DNA from: Flavobacteriales bacterium
Lineage (GTDB): Bacteria > Bacteroidota > Bacteroidia > UBA10329
Direction of reading: 5' to 3'
Length of the DNA stretch: 64,000 bases
NCBI GenBank assembly: GCA_020635535.1
Contig: JACJZP010000001.1
Coordinates: 270,013-334,012, forward strand
The notes beneath the pieces are model-generated. The model was given only the letters and a program-made list of their open reading frames with translations, was not told the DNA's origin and did no database searches. Positions 31,445 through 42,300 of the stretch are shown here, one piece after another. A program made the position numbers and the translations under genes. The stretch's first letter is position 1; every line of letters begins with the position of its first letter.

Positions 31445-32583
31445 CTCCGACCGTTTTCAATTTCGTAGCGCATACCGAACTGAATGAACATGGCCAATCC
31501 GAACGAGCGGCCTTTCTGGACGCCTCGTTTCAGGTAATAATCCTTGTCACCAATGCACGTTCCAGTGCAAACGTTGGTGCAAATAAGACCATCACCTCGT
31601 GGTTCGAGCGAATATTTGCGTAATCCATTGTAAGCCAATTCAGTGCTTCTCACAAACCGTCTGTCATCCACAATGCCGAGTTTGAGTGCCGTTATCATTC
31701 CGTAAGCAAACATGGCGGTACAAGAACTCTCAATCCAATTTTCCGGGTCGTCTTTTCTGACGGGAAGCTGATACCAATGCCCCGTTTTCTCATCCTGCAA
31801 TTCAGGTAGATGTTCGAGCATTTCCATCAAGTAACCTGCCATTTCTTCCCACATGGGATTTTCGCGCGGAATAACTTCCAATGCATCTGAAAGCGTAACG
31901 TAAATCCAACCGTTTCCGCGGCCCCAGAACTCTCCGCTCACTCGCGTTGAGTCATTTGGCCAACCCATTTGTCCGCAGAAATACGGTAGGCCGTCCTTTT
32001 CGTTGGCATCCCAACCGTGGTACCACATGCCCCATTTTTTGTCGAGCAGTTTTTCGCGGTGAAGCCGCAACTGCAGCGCAAACTCCTTCAGGTATTTCTC
32101 ATCGCCTGTGGCGCGATACATTTCCAACATGAACTGTCCAATCATGAAAACGGTATCATCCCACAACTCAAGCGTAGTTGGTAAATGCGAAACGGCTCCT
32201 TCGGGCGTTCTGCGAACCTGCAAATACTGTTCGTAAATCTTATCGCATTTGGCTTTGTAGAATTCATCGCCCGTTTTCTCGTACAGAAATGCCATTCCGA
32301 GACCAGAAGCAACACCGTTGGGCGTTTTGCCGTTGGCGCGTGCTTTGGTTCTGTTCATAGCGGTTTCGATATAATCAAAGTATTGCTGCTTCTGCAACGA
32401 ATCGACCTGGTCATACCGTTTGACCATCGTGTTCAGAAAAGCCGCATGCTGCCACGACCACACGTATTTGGAAGCTGGCAGATACGATTGCATGGAGAAG
32501 GTTTCCACGCTGTCGGCCCAAGTTTGGGCAGTTGAGTAAAATGGGAAATAGAAAATTAGAAATGTGAAAAGGAGACGCTTCAT
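31441..32583 (-). CDS. Glycoside hydrolase family 88/105-like protein
   Basis: A 380-residue exported enzyme (signal peptide MKRLLFTFLIFYFPFYSTAQ) with the alpha/alpha-barrel pattern of unsaturated rhamnogalacturonyl hydrolases: YVWSWQHAAFLNTMV, GVASGLGMAFLYE, LWDDTVFMIGQFMLEMYRATGD, WYHGWDA, FWGRGNGWIYVTLSDALE, WIESSCTAMFAYGM. It would remove unsaturated uronate from lyase products of pectin-like or algal polysaccharides in the periplasm. The ATG at 32583 begins the signal peptide. It starts 8 bases after the toxin of TA pair 3 and overlaps the SUMF1-domain gene. Confidence 0.87.
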   Translation of the reverse strand: MKRLLFTFLIFYFPFYSTAQTWADSVETFSMQSYLPASKYVWSWQHAAFLNTMVKRYDQVDSLQKQQYFDYIETAMNRTKARANGKTPNGVASGLGMAFLYEKTGDEFYKAKCDKIYEQYLQVRRTPEGAVSHLPTTLELWDDTVFMIGQFMLEMYRATGDEKYLKEFALQLRLHREKLLDKKWGMWYHGWDANEKDGLPYFCGQMGWPNDSTRVSGEFWGRGNGWIYVTLSDALEVIPRENPMWEEMAGYLMEMLEHLPELQDEKTGHWYQLPVRKDDPENWIESSCTAMFAYGMITALKLGIVDDRRFVRSTELAYNGLRKYSLEPRGDGLICTNVCTGTCIGDKDYYLKRGVQKGRSFGLAMFIQFGMRYEIENGRR

Positions 32584-32591
32584 ACCTTCTA

Positions 32592-32915
32592 TCACGGATA
32601 AAAATCACTTCTTCTGTCAGGATGTCTGCTCGTATGGATGACAATCAAAACCCTCACTTCGTCCTTCGAAACACGGTAAATGATGTTGTAATCCCAAATC
32701 GTTACCGAACGGTAATCACCTTCGAGTTTGTCTAAATAACGCTCCTTGGAATAGCCTGAAAACTCACCAAGAGACCGACACTTCTCAATAATTGCTTGAC
32801 GCACTTTATGTGCCACGGCTTTCGATTCGCGTTGCTTGATGTAAGAGTAAATCTCCCTGATGGATTTCTGTGCACTGCGGGAAATGACAACCGACCTGCG
32901 GTTCTTCAATCCCAT
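32592..32915 (-). CDS. RelE/ParE-family toxin (TA pair 3)
   Basis: A 107-residue basic protein: RRSVVISRSAQKSIREIYSYIKQRESKAVAHKVRQAI, GYSKERYLDKLEGDYRSVTIWDYNIIYRVSKDEVRVLIVIHTSRHPD, a clear ParE/RelE toxin pattern. Its start overlaps the antitoxin by 10 bases. It lies between yicC and the GH105-like gene, with 8 bases to the latter. Confidence 0.83.
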   Translation of the reverse strand: MGLKNRRSVVISRSAQKSIREIYSYIKQRESKAVAHKVRQAIIEKCRSLGEFSGYSKERYLDKLEGDYRSVTIWDYNIIYRVSKDEVRVLIVIHTSRHPDRRSDFYP

Positions 32916-33142
32916 TGCTTGCTGTTGTTCTCAAAATCGTCCAATGAATCGAAGTCTCCATTGTCGATTTCGCGTTCGGCAACTTTAATGCTTTCTACAA
33001 ACTCCTCTACGGTTAGTGGTTCACGAGTTTGCTTGTACGCAACTTTCCGTTGGATGTGAATCAGCTTCAGATTCTCCAGGTCTTCCAGTAAACGGAGAAC
33101 TTGATCATTCTTAACTTCTATGGTAAGTTTTTGCGATGCCAT
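32906..33142 (-). CDS. Antitoxin of TA pair 3
   Basis: A 78-residue acidic protein: MASQKLTIEVKNDQVLRLLEDLENLKLIHIQRK, then EPLTVEEFVESIKVAEREIDNGDFDSLDDFEN. The N-terminal strand and helix could be a small DNA-binding or dimer domain, with an acidic C-terminal neutralising region. It is 20 bases downstream of yicC; TAACTTTA in that gap is a one-mismatch -7 element 8 bases before the ATG. Confidence 0.75.
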   Translation of the reverse strand: MASQKLTIEVKNDQVLRLLEDLENLKLIHIQRKVAYKQTREPLTVEEFVESIKVAEREIDNGDFDSLDDFENNSKQWD

Positions 33143-33162
33143 TGCCGAATAAAGTTACAAGA

Positions 33163-34035
33163 TCAAAGCACGTTCAGCACTTGCTCCTTGATCTTTTCGA
33201 GCTCGTCTTTCATCTGCACCACAATGCGCTGTATTTCGGCATGGTTTGCCTTGGAACCGAGCGTATTGATCTCACGGCCCATTTCCTGCGCAATGAACCC
33301 AAGTTTGCGGCCCGCGGCTTCATCGGAATTCATGGTTTCTTCGAAGTATTTGAGGTGTGAAGTGAGACGGACTTTCTCCTCCGTGACATCGAATTTCTCG
33401 ATGTAATACATCAGTTCCGACTCCAAGCGACTTTCATCCAACGTCACTTTCTCCTTCAGTTCCTCAAAGCGATCCATCATACGCTGACGGACGGTTTCGA
33501 TACGTTCACCTTCGAACTGCTCCACCTGTGTCATCAACGTTCGGATTTTATTGAGGCGGTCGGTGAGATCCAATCTCAATTCCTGCCCTTCAGTAGAACG
33601 GAATTCCTGAAAGCGTTTCACGGCTTCCATCAATACGCTGATGGCAAGATCGATCTCTTCCTGCTCCTTTTCCTTTCTTTCCGATTGAAGCACTTCTGGC
33701 AACTTAAGCACGTTCGCCAAGAGCGAACTTTGATCCAGCCCTTGCTTATCGGCCGCGGCTTTCAGCATTTTTGAGTAATGATCGAACAACTCCTGATTGA
33801 CAGAAAGCATCTTGTCCTCGCTGACGCCTTCAACATAAACCGCAATATCAACCTTGCCGCGGACCAACTCCGATGCGAGGTTTTTACGCAGTTCCATTTC
33901 CTGATCGCGAAGCGCGGAATTGAGCCTCAAATTGAGGTCGAGTTGTTTGCTATTTACCGAGCGAACCTCGGCCGTGTACGTAGTATGCTTATAATTGCCC
34001 TGCGCCTTGCCAAAGCCTGTCATCGATAGGATCAT
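33163..34035 (-). CDS. YicC family endoribonuclease-like protein
   Basis: A 290-residue YicC-family protein: MILSMTGFGKAQG, VEVRSVNSKQLDLNLRL-like start, long helical middle (QKERKEKEQEEIDLAI), and C-terminal ESELMYYIEKFDVTEEKVRLTSHLKYFEET, GRKLGFIAQEMGREINTLGSKA. E. coli YicC is an endoribonuclease affecting small-RNA turnover; here this is by family only. An inverted repeat lies between it and the divergent rnhA. Confidence 0.9.
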   Translation of the reverse strand: MILSMTGFGKAQGNYKHTTYTAEVRSVNSKQLDLNLRLNSALRDQEMELRKNLASELVRGKVDIAVYVEGVSEDKMLSVNQELFDHYSKMLKAAADKQGLDQSSLLANVLKLPEVLQSERKEKEQEEIDLAISVLMEAVKRFQEFRSTEGQELRLDLTDRLNKIRTLMTQVEQFEGERIETVRQRMMDRFEELKEKVTLDESRLESELMYYIEKFDVTEEKVRLTSHLKYFEETMNSDEAAGRKLGFIAQEMGREINTLGSKANHAEIQRIVVQMKDELEKIKEQVLNVL

Positions 34036-34044
34036 GGTGCGAAG

Positions 34045-34125
34045 TTAGTTATTGGTTACTGAGTTATTGGTTATTCGTTACCCAGCTCAATCCCAAATAA
34101 CTGAATAACCAATAACGAATAACTG
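34045..34125. repeat. AGTTATTGGTTATTCG inverted repeat
   Basis: Left arm about 34045-34083 (TTAGTTATTGGTTACTGAG, TTATTGGTTATTCGTTACC) and right arm about 34094-34125 (AATAACTGAATAACC, AATAACGAATAACTG), which pair. It fills the yicC-rnhA gap and ends one base before the TTG start of rnhA. Confidence 0.8.
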
Positions 34126-34126
34126 T

Positions 34127-34612
34127 TTGGAAAACGCTCCGATAGTGATCTACACCGATGGTTCGGCCTTGGGAAACCCCGGGCCAGGCGGCTACGGAAT
34201 TGTGCTCTCATTTAAAGGGCAGTACAAAGAGGTTTCTCAGGGTTACCGACTGACCACCAACAACCGAATGGAACTGCTGGCCATTATTGTGGCGCTGGAA
34301 ATGCTGAAGGTTTCCGACCGCGAGGTAATCATCTATTCCGATAGTAAATACGTGATCGATAGCGTGACCAAAGGCTGGGTTTTCGGTTGGGTGAAAAAGG
34401 GTTTCAAAGGCAAGAAGAACGCAGACCTGTGGAAGCGATTCCTACAGATTTATCCAAAGAACAAGGTCAAATTTCAATGGGTGAAAGGCCACGCGAATAT
34501 TCCTGGAAATGAGCGGTGCGATAAGTTGGCGGTAGCTGCTTCTAACGACAAAAAGAATCACTTGGTGGATGAAGGCTACGAAGCTGAGAACACGGAAAGT
34601 GGGCTTTTCTGA
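34127..34612 (+). CDS. rnhA: Ribonuclease HI, TTG start
   Basis: Degrades RNA in RNA-DNA hybrids. It is 161 residues with all catalytic acidic residues: Asp 11 (IYTDGS), Glu 49 (RMELLA), Asp 72 (YSDSKY), Asp 132 (RCDKLA), plus His 122 in VKGHAN and the basic KKGFKGKKNADLW handle. The only sensible start is TTG at 34127 (then GAAAACGCTCC), since no in-frame ATG lies upstream before the repeat; starting later would cut the first strand. The gene converges on fhs, with 5 bases between stops. Confidence 0.93.
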   Translation: MENAPIVIYTDGSALGNPGPGGYGIVLSFKGQYKEVSQGYRLTTNNRMELLAIIVALEMLKVSDREVIIYSDSKYVIDSVTKGWVFGWVKKGFKGKKNADLWKRFLQIYPKNKVKFQWVKGHANIPGNERCDKLAVAASNDKKNHLVDEGYEAENTESGLF

Positions 34613-34617
34613 GTCTG

Positions 34618-36285
34618 TTAGCTCAGGCCTGTGATCACACCATTTTTGTCGATGTCCATTCCTTCGGATGCAGGAACTTCGGGCAGACCGGGCATGCGCA
34701 TCATTTTGCCAATGATGGGAATTAGAAATCCCGCGCCAGCAGCAATTTCAAACTCGCGGACATTCAGTTTAAAACCAGTTGGCGCACCTAATTCATTTGG
34801 GTTTTCAGAGAATGATTTCTGCGTTTTGGCCATACAAATGGGCAGGTTGGAAAGCCCAATCTGCTCAATGGATTTCAGGTCGCGAAGTGCCTTAGCAGAA
34901 TATTGAATCTCACCGGCTCCATAGATCTCTGACGCAATGGTTCGAATCTTCTCTTTTACTGAAGAATTCCAATCGTAGAGAGGCTTGAATTCGGATGGTT
35001 CTTCAACGGCTTTGACAACCGCTTGCGCCAAATCGGTGCAACCGTTTCCTCCATTTGCCCAACCATCGGAAACAACGGCTTCGATGCCGCCTAGCTCTTG
35101 ACAGGCCTGCTTCAGCCAACTGATTTCTTCTTCACTATCATTCACAAACTGATTGATGGCCACCACGGGTTTGAACCCGAACTTCTGCATGTTCTGAATG
35201 TGTCTTTCGAGGTTGGCAAAGCCATTCTTCACTGCTTCTAAATTGGGTTTAGAGATTTCCGAAAGTGAGGCTCCACCTTGGTACCGAAGTGCGCGAAGCG
35301 TTGCAACCAACACCACCGCATCTGGCTTCAGGTTTCCGTAACCACATTTGATATCGAGGAATTTCTCCGCGCCAAGATCAGCACCGAAACCTGCTTCGGT
35401 CACTACATAATCGGCCAGCGAAAGCCCCATTTTGGTTCCAATGATAGAATTGGTTCCCTGGGCGATATTGCCAAACGGGCCACCATGAATGATGGCCGGG
35501 TTTCCTTCCAGCGTTTGAACGAGATTTGGTTTGAGGGCATCTTTGAGAAGAATTGCCATGGCGCCTTCGGCTTTAAGATCGCGGGCGTAGACCGGCTTCT
35601 TGTCGTAAGTAAACCCAACGAAGATGTTGCCGAGCCTGCGTTTCAGGTCCTCCAGATCGGTGCAAAGACACAGAATGGCCATGACCTCCGAAGCAGCCGT
35701 GATGTTGAAACCTGTTTCGCGCGGCACGCCATCTGAAGTTCCGCCCAAGCCTTCCACAATGTAGCGCAGCGAACGGTCGTTCATATCAATCACACGCTTC
35801 CAAACCACCGTTCTTGGGTCGATTCCGAGATTGCGGGTTTTGCTCTGAATATTGTTGTCGATGAGCGCGGAAAGCAGATTATTCGCTTTCTCAATGGCAG
35901 CAAAATCGCCCGTAAAATGCAGGTTGATGTCTTCCATTGGAATTACCTGCGACCAACCTCCGCCTGTTGCGCCACCTTTGATTCCGAAAACAGGACCAAG
36001 CGATGGTTCGCGCAGCACCGCAATCGAATTCTTCCCAATCTTGATCAACCCTTCATTCAACCCAATGGAAACCGTTGTTTTTCCTTCGCCAGCAGGCGTT
36101 GGCGTCATGGCTGTTACCAGTATCAATTTGGCATTTGAAGCTTTATCCTCATCTATCAGATCAAGCGGCAGCTTCGCCTTGAATCTGCCGTAAGGCTCCA
36201 ATTTTTCTTGGCTAATGCCAAGCTTTGAGGCAATCTCTGAAATGGGTCTGATCAGTGCTTTCTGTGCTATTTCAAGATCTGTCAT
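34618..36285 (-). CDS. fhs: Formate-tetrahydrofolate ligase
   Basis: Makes 10-formyltetrahydrofolate from formate, tetrahydrofolate and ATP in one-carbon metabolism. It is 555 residues, normal length, with the ATP loop TPTPAGEGKTT (residues 61-71), REPSLGPVFGIKGGATGGGWSQVIPMEDINLHFTGDFAA, and CDLEDLKRR-like and GPFGNIAQGTNSI segments. The ATG at 36285 begins MTDLEIAQKALI. It is downstream of a strong terminator for the giant gene; TTTCTTTG 20-odd bases upstream is a one-mismatch -7 element. Confidence 0.96.
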   Translation of the reverse strand: MTDLEIAQKALIRPISEIASKLGISQEKLEPYGRFKAKLPLDLIDEDKASNAKLILVTAMTPTPAGEGKTTVSIGLNEGLIKIGKNSIAVLREPSLGPVFGIKGGATGGGWSQVIPMEDINLHFTGDFAAIEKANNLLSALIDNNIQSKTRNLGIDPRTVVWKRVIDMNDRSLRYIVEGLGGTSDGVPRETGFNITAASEVMAILCLCTDLEDLKRRLGNIFVGFTYDKKPVYARDLKAEGAMAILLKDALKPNLVQTLEGNPAIIHGGPFGNIAQGTNSIIGTKMGLSLADYVVTEAGFGADLGAEKFLDIKCGYGNLKPDAVVLVATLRALRYQGGASLSEISKPNLEAVKNGFANLERHIQNMQKFGFKPVVAINQFVNDSEEEISWLKQACQELGGIEAVVSDGWANGGNGCTDLAQAVVKAVEEPSEFKPLYDWNSSVKEKIRTIASEIYGAGEIQYSAKALRDLKSIEQIGLSNLPICMAKTQKSFSENPNELGAPTGFKLNVREFEIAAGAGFLIPIIGKMMRMPGLPEVPASEGMDIDKNGVITGLS

Positions 36286-36330
36286 TCGATTCTGTGAAGC
36301 ATATACGCGACAAAGAAACTATCGAAAAAG

Positions 36331-36362
36331 AAAACCCCGATGAGTAATATCATCGGGGTTTT
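36331..36362 (-). terminator. Strong terminator after the giant adhesin gene
   Basis: AAAACCCCGATGA (36331-36343), loop GTAATA, TCATCGGGGTTTT (36350-36362): a perfect 13-bp stem. On the minus strand it is followed by TTTTCTTTTT, and it lies about 20 bases after the giant gene's stop. It separates that gene from fhs. Confidence 0.92.
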
Positions 36363-36383
36363 CATAACCTTCTACTTAGAGAA

Positions 36384-39300
36384 TCAATAAAGTACCATTA
36401 CGGTGCCAGTATTGTGTGTGGTGCCATTGGAGTATTCCATTCCCTCCCAAACTTCACCATCGACAAATGTGGCATTGATCTTCCACACATAAGACCCTTG
36501 TGGCACTGGCTTTCCTTTGTACCATCCATTCCAACCCACAGCCGGACTTCCATTTTCCAATGCAGTGGTCTCCCACAATTGATTACCCCAATTGTCAAAG
36601 ATCCAGAGGTGATATTCAGCGATTCCAGTTCCTTTAGGAAGGAAGAGACCTGCTTCTCCTTCTTCATTGACGGCCAATGCATTCGGAACGAATAAACTGG
36701 TTTGAAGGTCAACGCTGATGTAATGCACCGCGGTATCTGCACAGCCAAACTCATTGATAGCGGTCAGGGTCACGTAATATCCGCCATACGTTGAGTACTC
36801 ATAAGTAGGCTGGAACTCATCGGTCTGGTCGCCATTTCCAAAGTTCCAATTGTAAAGGTCGGCCCCGATCGAATTATTGACGAATTCGTATTCACTTCCT
36901 GGTTCAGGAATTGTGATCTGACTTGGCGTGAAATCGGCAATTGGCGATGGATACACACTAACAGAAGCGTCAAGTTCCAATGTGTCAGTACATCCTCCGT
37001 CCGCTTCAACAATGAGCGACACATCATACGTTCCTGGTATCTCGTAGAGATGAGTTGGATTCGGTAGATTCGAGGTTGTTCCGTCTCCAAAGTCCCACGT
37101 GTAGTTAAGACCTGGTGAACTACCATTGCCGAATGCTACCAACAATGGACCGCAACCTTGGGCATTCTGCAACGTGAAGTCTGCCACCGGTACATCATCG
37201 ATCACGATTACCGAAGTGGACGTGTCTACACAACCCGCACCAGAATAAGCAATAAGCGTTACCGTGTAAGTTCCAGCACTTGTGTAAGTGGCGGTTGGAT
37301 TCTCATCATTGGACACATCTCCATTGCCCAACAACCATTGGAATCCTGTAGCATCAGAACTCATATTAGTGAAGTCAATGCTTGCTGGCAAAATACATGG
37401 AGCAGCATTTTCGGTGCTGAACGCGGCCACAGGAACATTGGCTATATCAACTGTAACCGATGCTGGCTGGGCGGGACATCCACTCTGATCGAATACCTCA
37501 ACTGTGTACGTGGTTGCCACAGATGGGCTTACAACGTGAGTTGAGCCAAGCCCAAGTCCATTGTCCCAAGAGTAAGAGAAATTACCTGCCCCACCGGTTG
37601 CTGATGCACTGATTCCAACACCGTTTCCAGGGCAAACGGCTGTGTCGGCCGATACGGTTACCACAATTTCATTCGGCTGTGTGATCAACACAGAATCTAT
37701 GTAGATACAGCTATTCGCGTCAATCACATTGAATGTGTACCAACCTGCCGACAATGTAGTGGCGGTTATACCCGTTTGTCCGATTGAAGGCCAAGTGTAG
37801 TCGTACGGAGCTACACCACCCTCTACTTGAACTGTTGCTTCGCCATCGTTTCCTCCGAAACATGTTACCATGTTCGTTGAGTGCTGTATCCAAGCAATTG
37901 GATCCGGTTCCGTAATCGTTATAGCCAAGCTGTCGGAACAGCCATTTCCATCCGTTACATAAGCAGTAACTGTTCCAGCAGGAAGGTTACCAGCCACATA
38001 TCCATTGTTTCCGTTGCTCCAACTTACGCTGTAAGGAATCGTTCCTCCAGCCACATCAATCTCTGCCTGACCATTGGTGTATCCGTTACAAGTAACGTTG
38101 TAAACCGTGTCGATTGAAATTGCAATGGCAGTAGGTTCGACCAGTTCAAATACTATAGTGGTATCGCAACCTCCAGCATCTGTAATGGTTACAGAATGCG
38201 TACCCGCACCGAGTCCTTGCGCAAGCGAATCCGTGTCATTGTTAGACCACAAATATGTGTATGGTGCTGTACCTCCACCAACAGTTACAAGAGCTTCAGC
38301 ACTGTCAATTCCGTTACAGCTAATCTGTGTTAAGATGTCAACTTGTGCTTCGATGGAAGTCGGCTGACCAACAGTAACATTCATTGACCAGGCACAACCG
38401 TGATCATCAATCACCTCTACCTCATACACCCCTGCCGTAAGACCTGTTACAGACGGTCCAGTAAGGTTCAGATCTGGCCAGCTATAGCTGTATGGTGGTG
38501 TACCGCCTTGGGCCTCCACTGTGATCTCACCATCTTCAGCACCACTACAAGTAGCGTTTACAACCGTATCTACATTCATTGTAAGCAAGGTTGGCTGAGC
38601 TACCACTGCGGTTAGCGTATCTGTACAACCATTGGCATCAGTAACCTCCAACTGGTAGATTCCTGCTTCTACCGGATTCAGATCCTGTGTAGTTGAGTCA
38701 TTGGACCAATCATACGTGTATGGTGCCGTCCCGCCAGTAACATTAACATCTACTATTCCGCTGGTCTCTCCAAAGCAGTTGACATCTGCTACGGCAATGA
38801 TGTTTGCTTCGAGCAACAACGGTTCTGTCATCAGCAGTAGCACTGAGTCCTGACATCCGTTAAGGTCGGTTGCCACCACGATATACGTACCCGTTGACAA
38901 ACTATCAGCAGTTTCGCCAGTTTGTCCATCAGACCACTGATATGTAAACGCTGGCACCCCTCCGATGGCTTCGACCGTAAATGCTCCGTTTGCATCTCCA
39001 TTACAGCTGATCATCACTGTATCTCGAGACTCGATGCTTATATCATTCGGCTGGATCAATTCCACGCTATCCAGTCTTGTACAACCATTGGCATCTGTAA
39101 TCTCAACGATGTAATTTCCAGCAGACAGGTTATTAAGGTCTTCGGTAATGGCGCCACCGGTCCACAGATAAGAGTAAGGGGCAGTACCATCCGTAACAGT
39201 CAAGTCAATTGAACCATCATTCAATCCGAAACATGAGATCTGGTAACCATTGTAATCCGAAGTTGTAATGAATGAGGCCAAGCCATCAGGTTCTGTCAAA

Positions 39301-42300
39301 GCAATGGAGCCGGTGGTTGTACATCCATTAGCATCCGTAATGGTATACGTATAGATTCCAGCTACAAGGCTATCGATATCCTCAGTCATTTCGCCATTGT
39401 TCCAGCTAACAGAATATGGTGAAGCACCCCCGGAAATGGTCAGATCAATCCAGCCATCGGAAGCGCCTCCGCAAGAAATATTCACACCATTGTAATCGCT
39501 TACTGAAGTAGAAACATCCAGCGTATCAGGCTCTGTTAGTGTGATATTGTCAGAGTAGAAACATCCACTTGCATCCGTAACTACCACCGTATAAGTTCCT
39601 GCCTCGAGCCCCGTCAGATCCTCATCTGTAGAGGTAAAGCCATTTGGGCCTGTCCAAGCATAGGTATAGGTCAAACAATCTTCTCCTCCAATTACGTTGA
39701 TATTGATAGAACCATCTGCAGCACCATTGCATGAAACATTTGCACCACCGATGTATTCAGGAGAAGTCAGGCTGTCGGTTGCCATCAGTTGAGGTGCAGT
39801 AAGAATTATGGTTCCGACCACGGTAGTGCCATTTGCATCAGTAACTGTAACCGCATGCAATCCGGCTGTTAGTCCTGTGGCGGTCTGAGTGGTTTGTCCA
39901 TCCGTCCATAGATAGGTATATGGCAAACATCCGCCAGTAACATTGGCCATGGCAACTCCATCAGGAACTGCGCTACAGCCTAAGTTGTATCCGCAAGGTC
40001 CTTCCAGCGCTGTAACCACCACTCCAACTGGAGAAGGCTGAATGGTTACATCAAACGAGCAGGAAACGGTGTTGTTCGACTCGTCCGTTGCGGTATATAT
40101 AACCGTTGTTGTACCTACTGGGAAGTTGTCTCCGGGAACATGGCTGCTGGTCAGCGTTGGGGTACAGTTATCCTGTGCAGTTGGCGCAGTCCAGAATACC
40201 TGCGGTGAACAATCTGAACTATCAGGAACAATTACCGTGTCGGTAGGGCAGGCAATGATCACCGGAGCAATTGTGTCAAGTACCGTTACTTCACTCGAGC
40301 AATTGTCCGTGTTTCCGTTCACGTCTACAACTGTAAGGGTAACGATGTTCGAACCAAGGTCTGCACACGTAAAGTCAACCTGCGATGAGTAGACAGAGTC
40401 GATGGCACAGTTATCAGTAGAACCATCATTCAACTCGCCCGCAGAAACATTCACCGTTCCGTTGCCGTCCAATGTAACGGTAAGGTCTAAACAATTGGCC
40501 ATTGGCGGAACGTTATCCTCAATGGTAACCTGGCCAATACACGTTGATGTATTTCCGTTGTTGTCCTCGACAGTTAACGTAACTGTATTGGCGCCAACAT
40601 TCGAACAATCGAATGACGTTACATCTGCCGTGAATCCAAGAATTCCGCAGGCATCGTTCGACCCATTGTCAATCTCCTCAGCAACAATGGTTGCATTTCC
40701 GTTAGCATCCAACTGTATGGTAATATCCTGACAAACCGCAATTGGGCTGATGGTATCGACCACCGTAACTGTTGCGCTACAGCTGCTTACGTTACCGTTC
40801 ACATCCTCAACGGTCAACACCACAGGGTTAGGTCCAACTCCAGAGCATGTGAAATCATTTGGCGTAACATACATGGTGTCGATAGCACAGTTGTCAACAC
40901 TTCCCGCATCCACATCATTTGGAGAAATACTTACATCGCCCATAGCATCGAGGTAAACCGTAAGGTTTTGGCACAAAGCCTGTGGCGGAAGATTTTCTTC
41001 TACAATTACATCTGCAGTACAAGTTGAACTGTTTCCGTTCACATCAAATACCGTTAGAACTACAACGTTTACACCCGCCTCAGCGCAATTGAAAGTGTAC
41101 CGATCAAGGAGCATGGTATCCACAGCGCAGTTGTCACTTGAGTTTAGGTTGATATCCTCGGCTGTGATGGTTGCAATTCCATCAGCGTCCAACTGTACCA
41201 CAAATGGAGTACAGGTGGCAACAGGAGAAATCGTATCCTCAACAGTAACCTCAGAAGTACATGTGGATACATTTCCATTCACATCAGTAACGGTAAGTGT
41301 CACTACGTTCACCCCAACATCTGAACAATCAAAGATCCTGTCGTCCAACACCAAAGCCAGTATTCCACAGTTATCGAATGAGCCGTTGTTCACCTGACCT
41401 GCAGTGATGTTAGCCTCTCCAAATACATTTACCTGAGTTGTAATATTCTGGCAAAGAGCCGTTGGGCTGATGGTATCCAACACTTCCACTGTTGAAGTAC
41501 AAGTGCTTGAATTGCCGTTGTTATCTATCACCGTTAATGTGACCGTGTTGTTGCCCACGTTCGAACAATCGAATTCGGTTGGGTTCGCAAATACCGTATC
41601 TACACCACAGTTGGCGTTACTTCCGGCATTGATGTCTGCAGCAAGGATTGAAGCATTGCCAGCAGCATCCAAATAAATGGTAATATCTTGGCAGTTGGCA
41701 TTCGGGTTCACGTTATCCTCAACGGTTACTATAGCCTCACAAGAAGACACGTTTCCGTTTACATCAACCACGGTCAATGTCACCACATTTGGCCCAACCT
41801 GAGTACAATCGAATATCGTTTGATCAACACTTATGGCATCAACACCACAGGCATCTGTGCTTCCTCCATCGACATCAGCAGAAACAATGCTTGCAGTCCC
41901 TGTGGCATCCAACTGAATGGTGATATCCTGACAAACCGCTGTTGGTGGAACCGTATCCAAAACCGTAACCGAAGCCTGGCAAACATCCGAGTTTCCGTAA
42001 AGGTCCGTAACGGTAAGTGTGACTTGGTTGCCACCGATGTTCGAGCAATCGAAATCCGTGATATTCACGGTCATGGTATCAATTCCGCAGTTGTCTGTAG
42101 AACCGTTGTCAACGTCCAATGCACTGATGGTCACCTCGCCATTCGCATCCAAGTATACCGTGATGTTCTGGCAAGCCAACAGCGGATCAACCTGATCAAC
42201 CACAGTTGCTGTGGAAGTACAGTTAGAAACGTTTCCGTTTACATCAGTTACGGTCAATTCAACCGTATTAGGACCGATATCCGAGCAATCGAAGCTGTTC

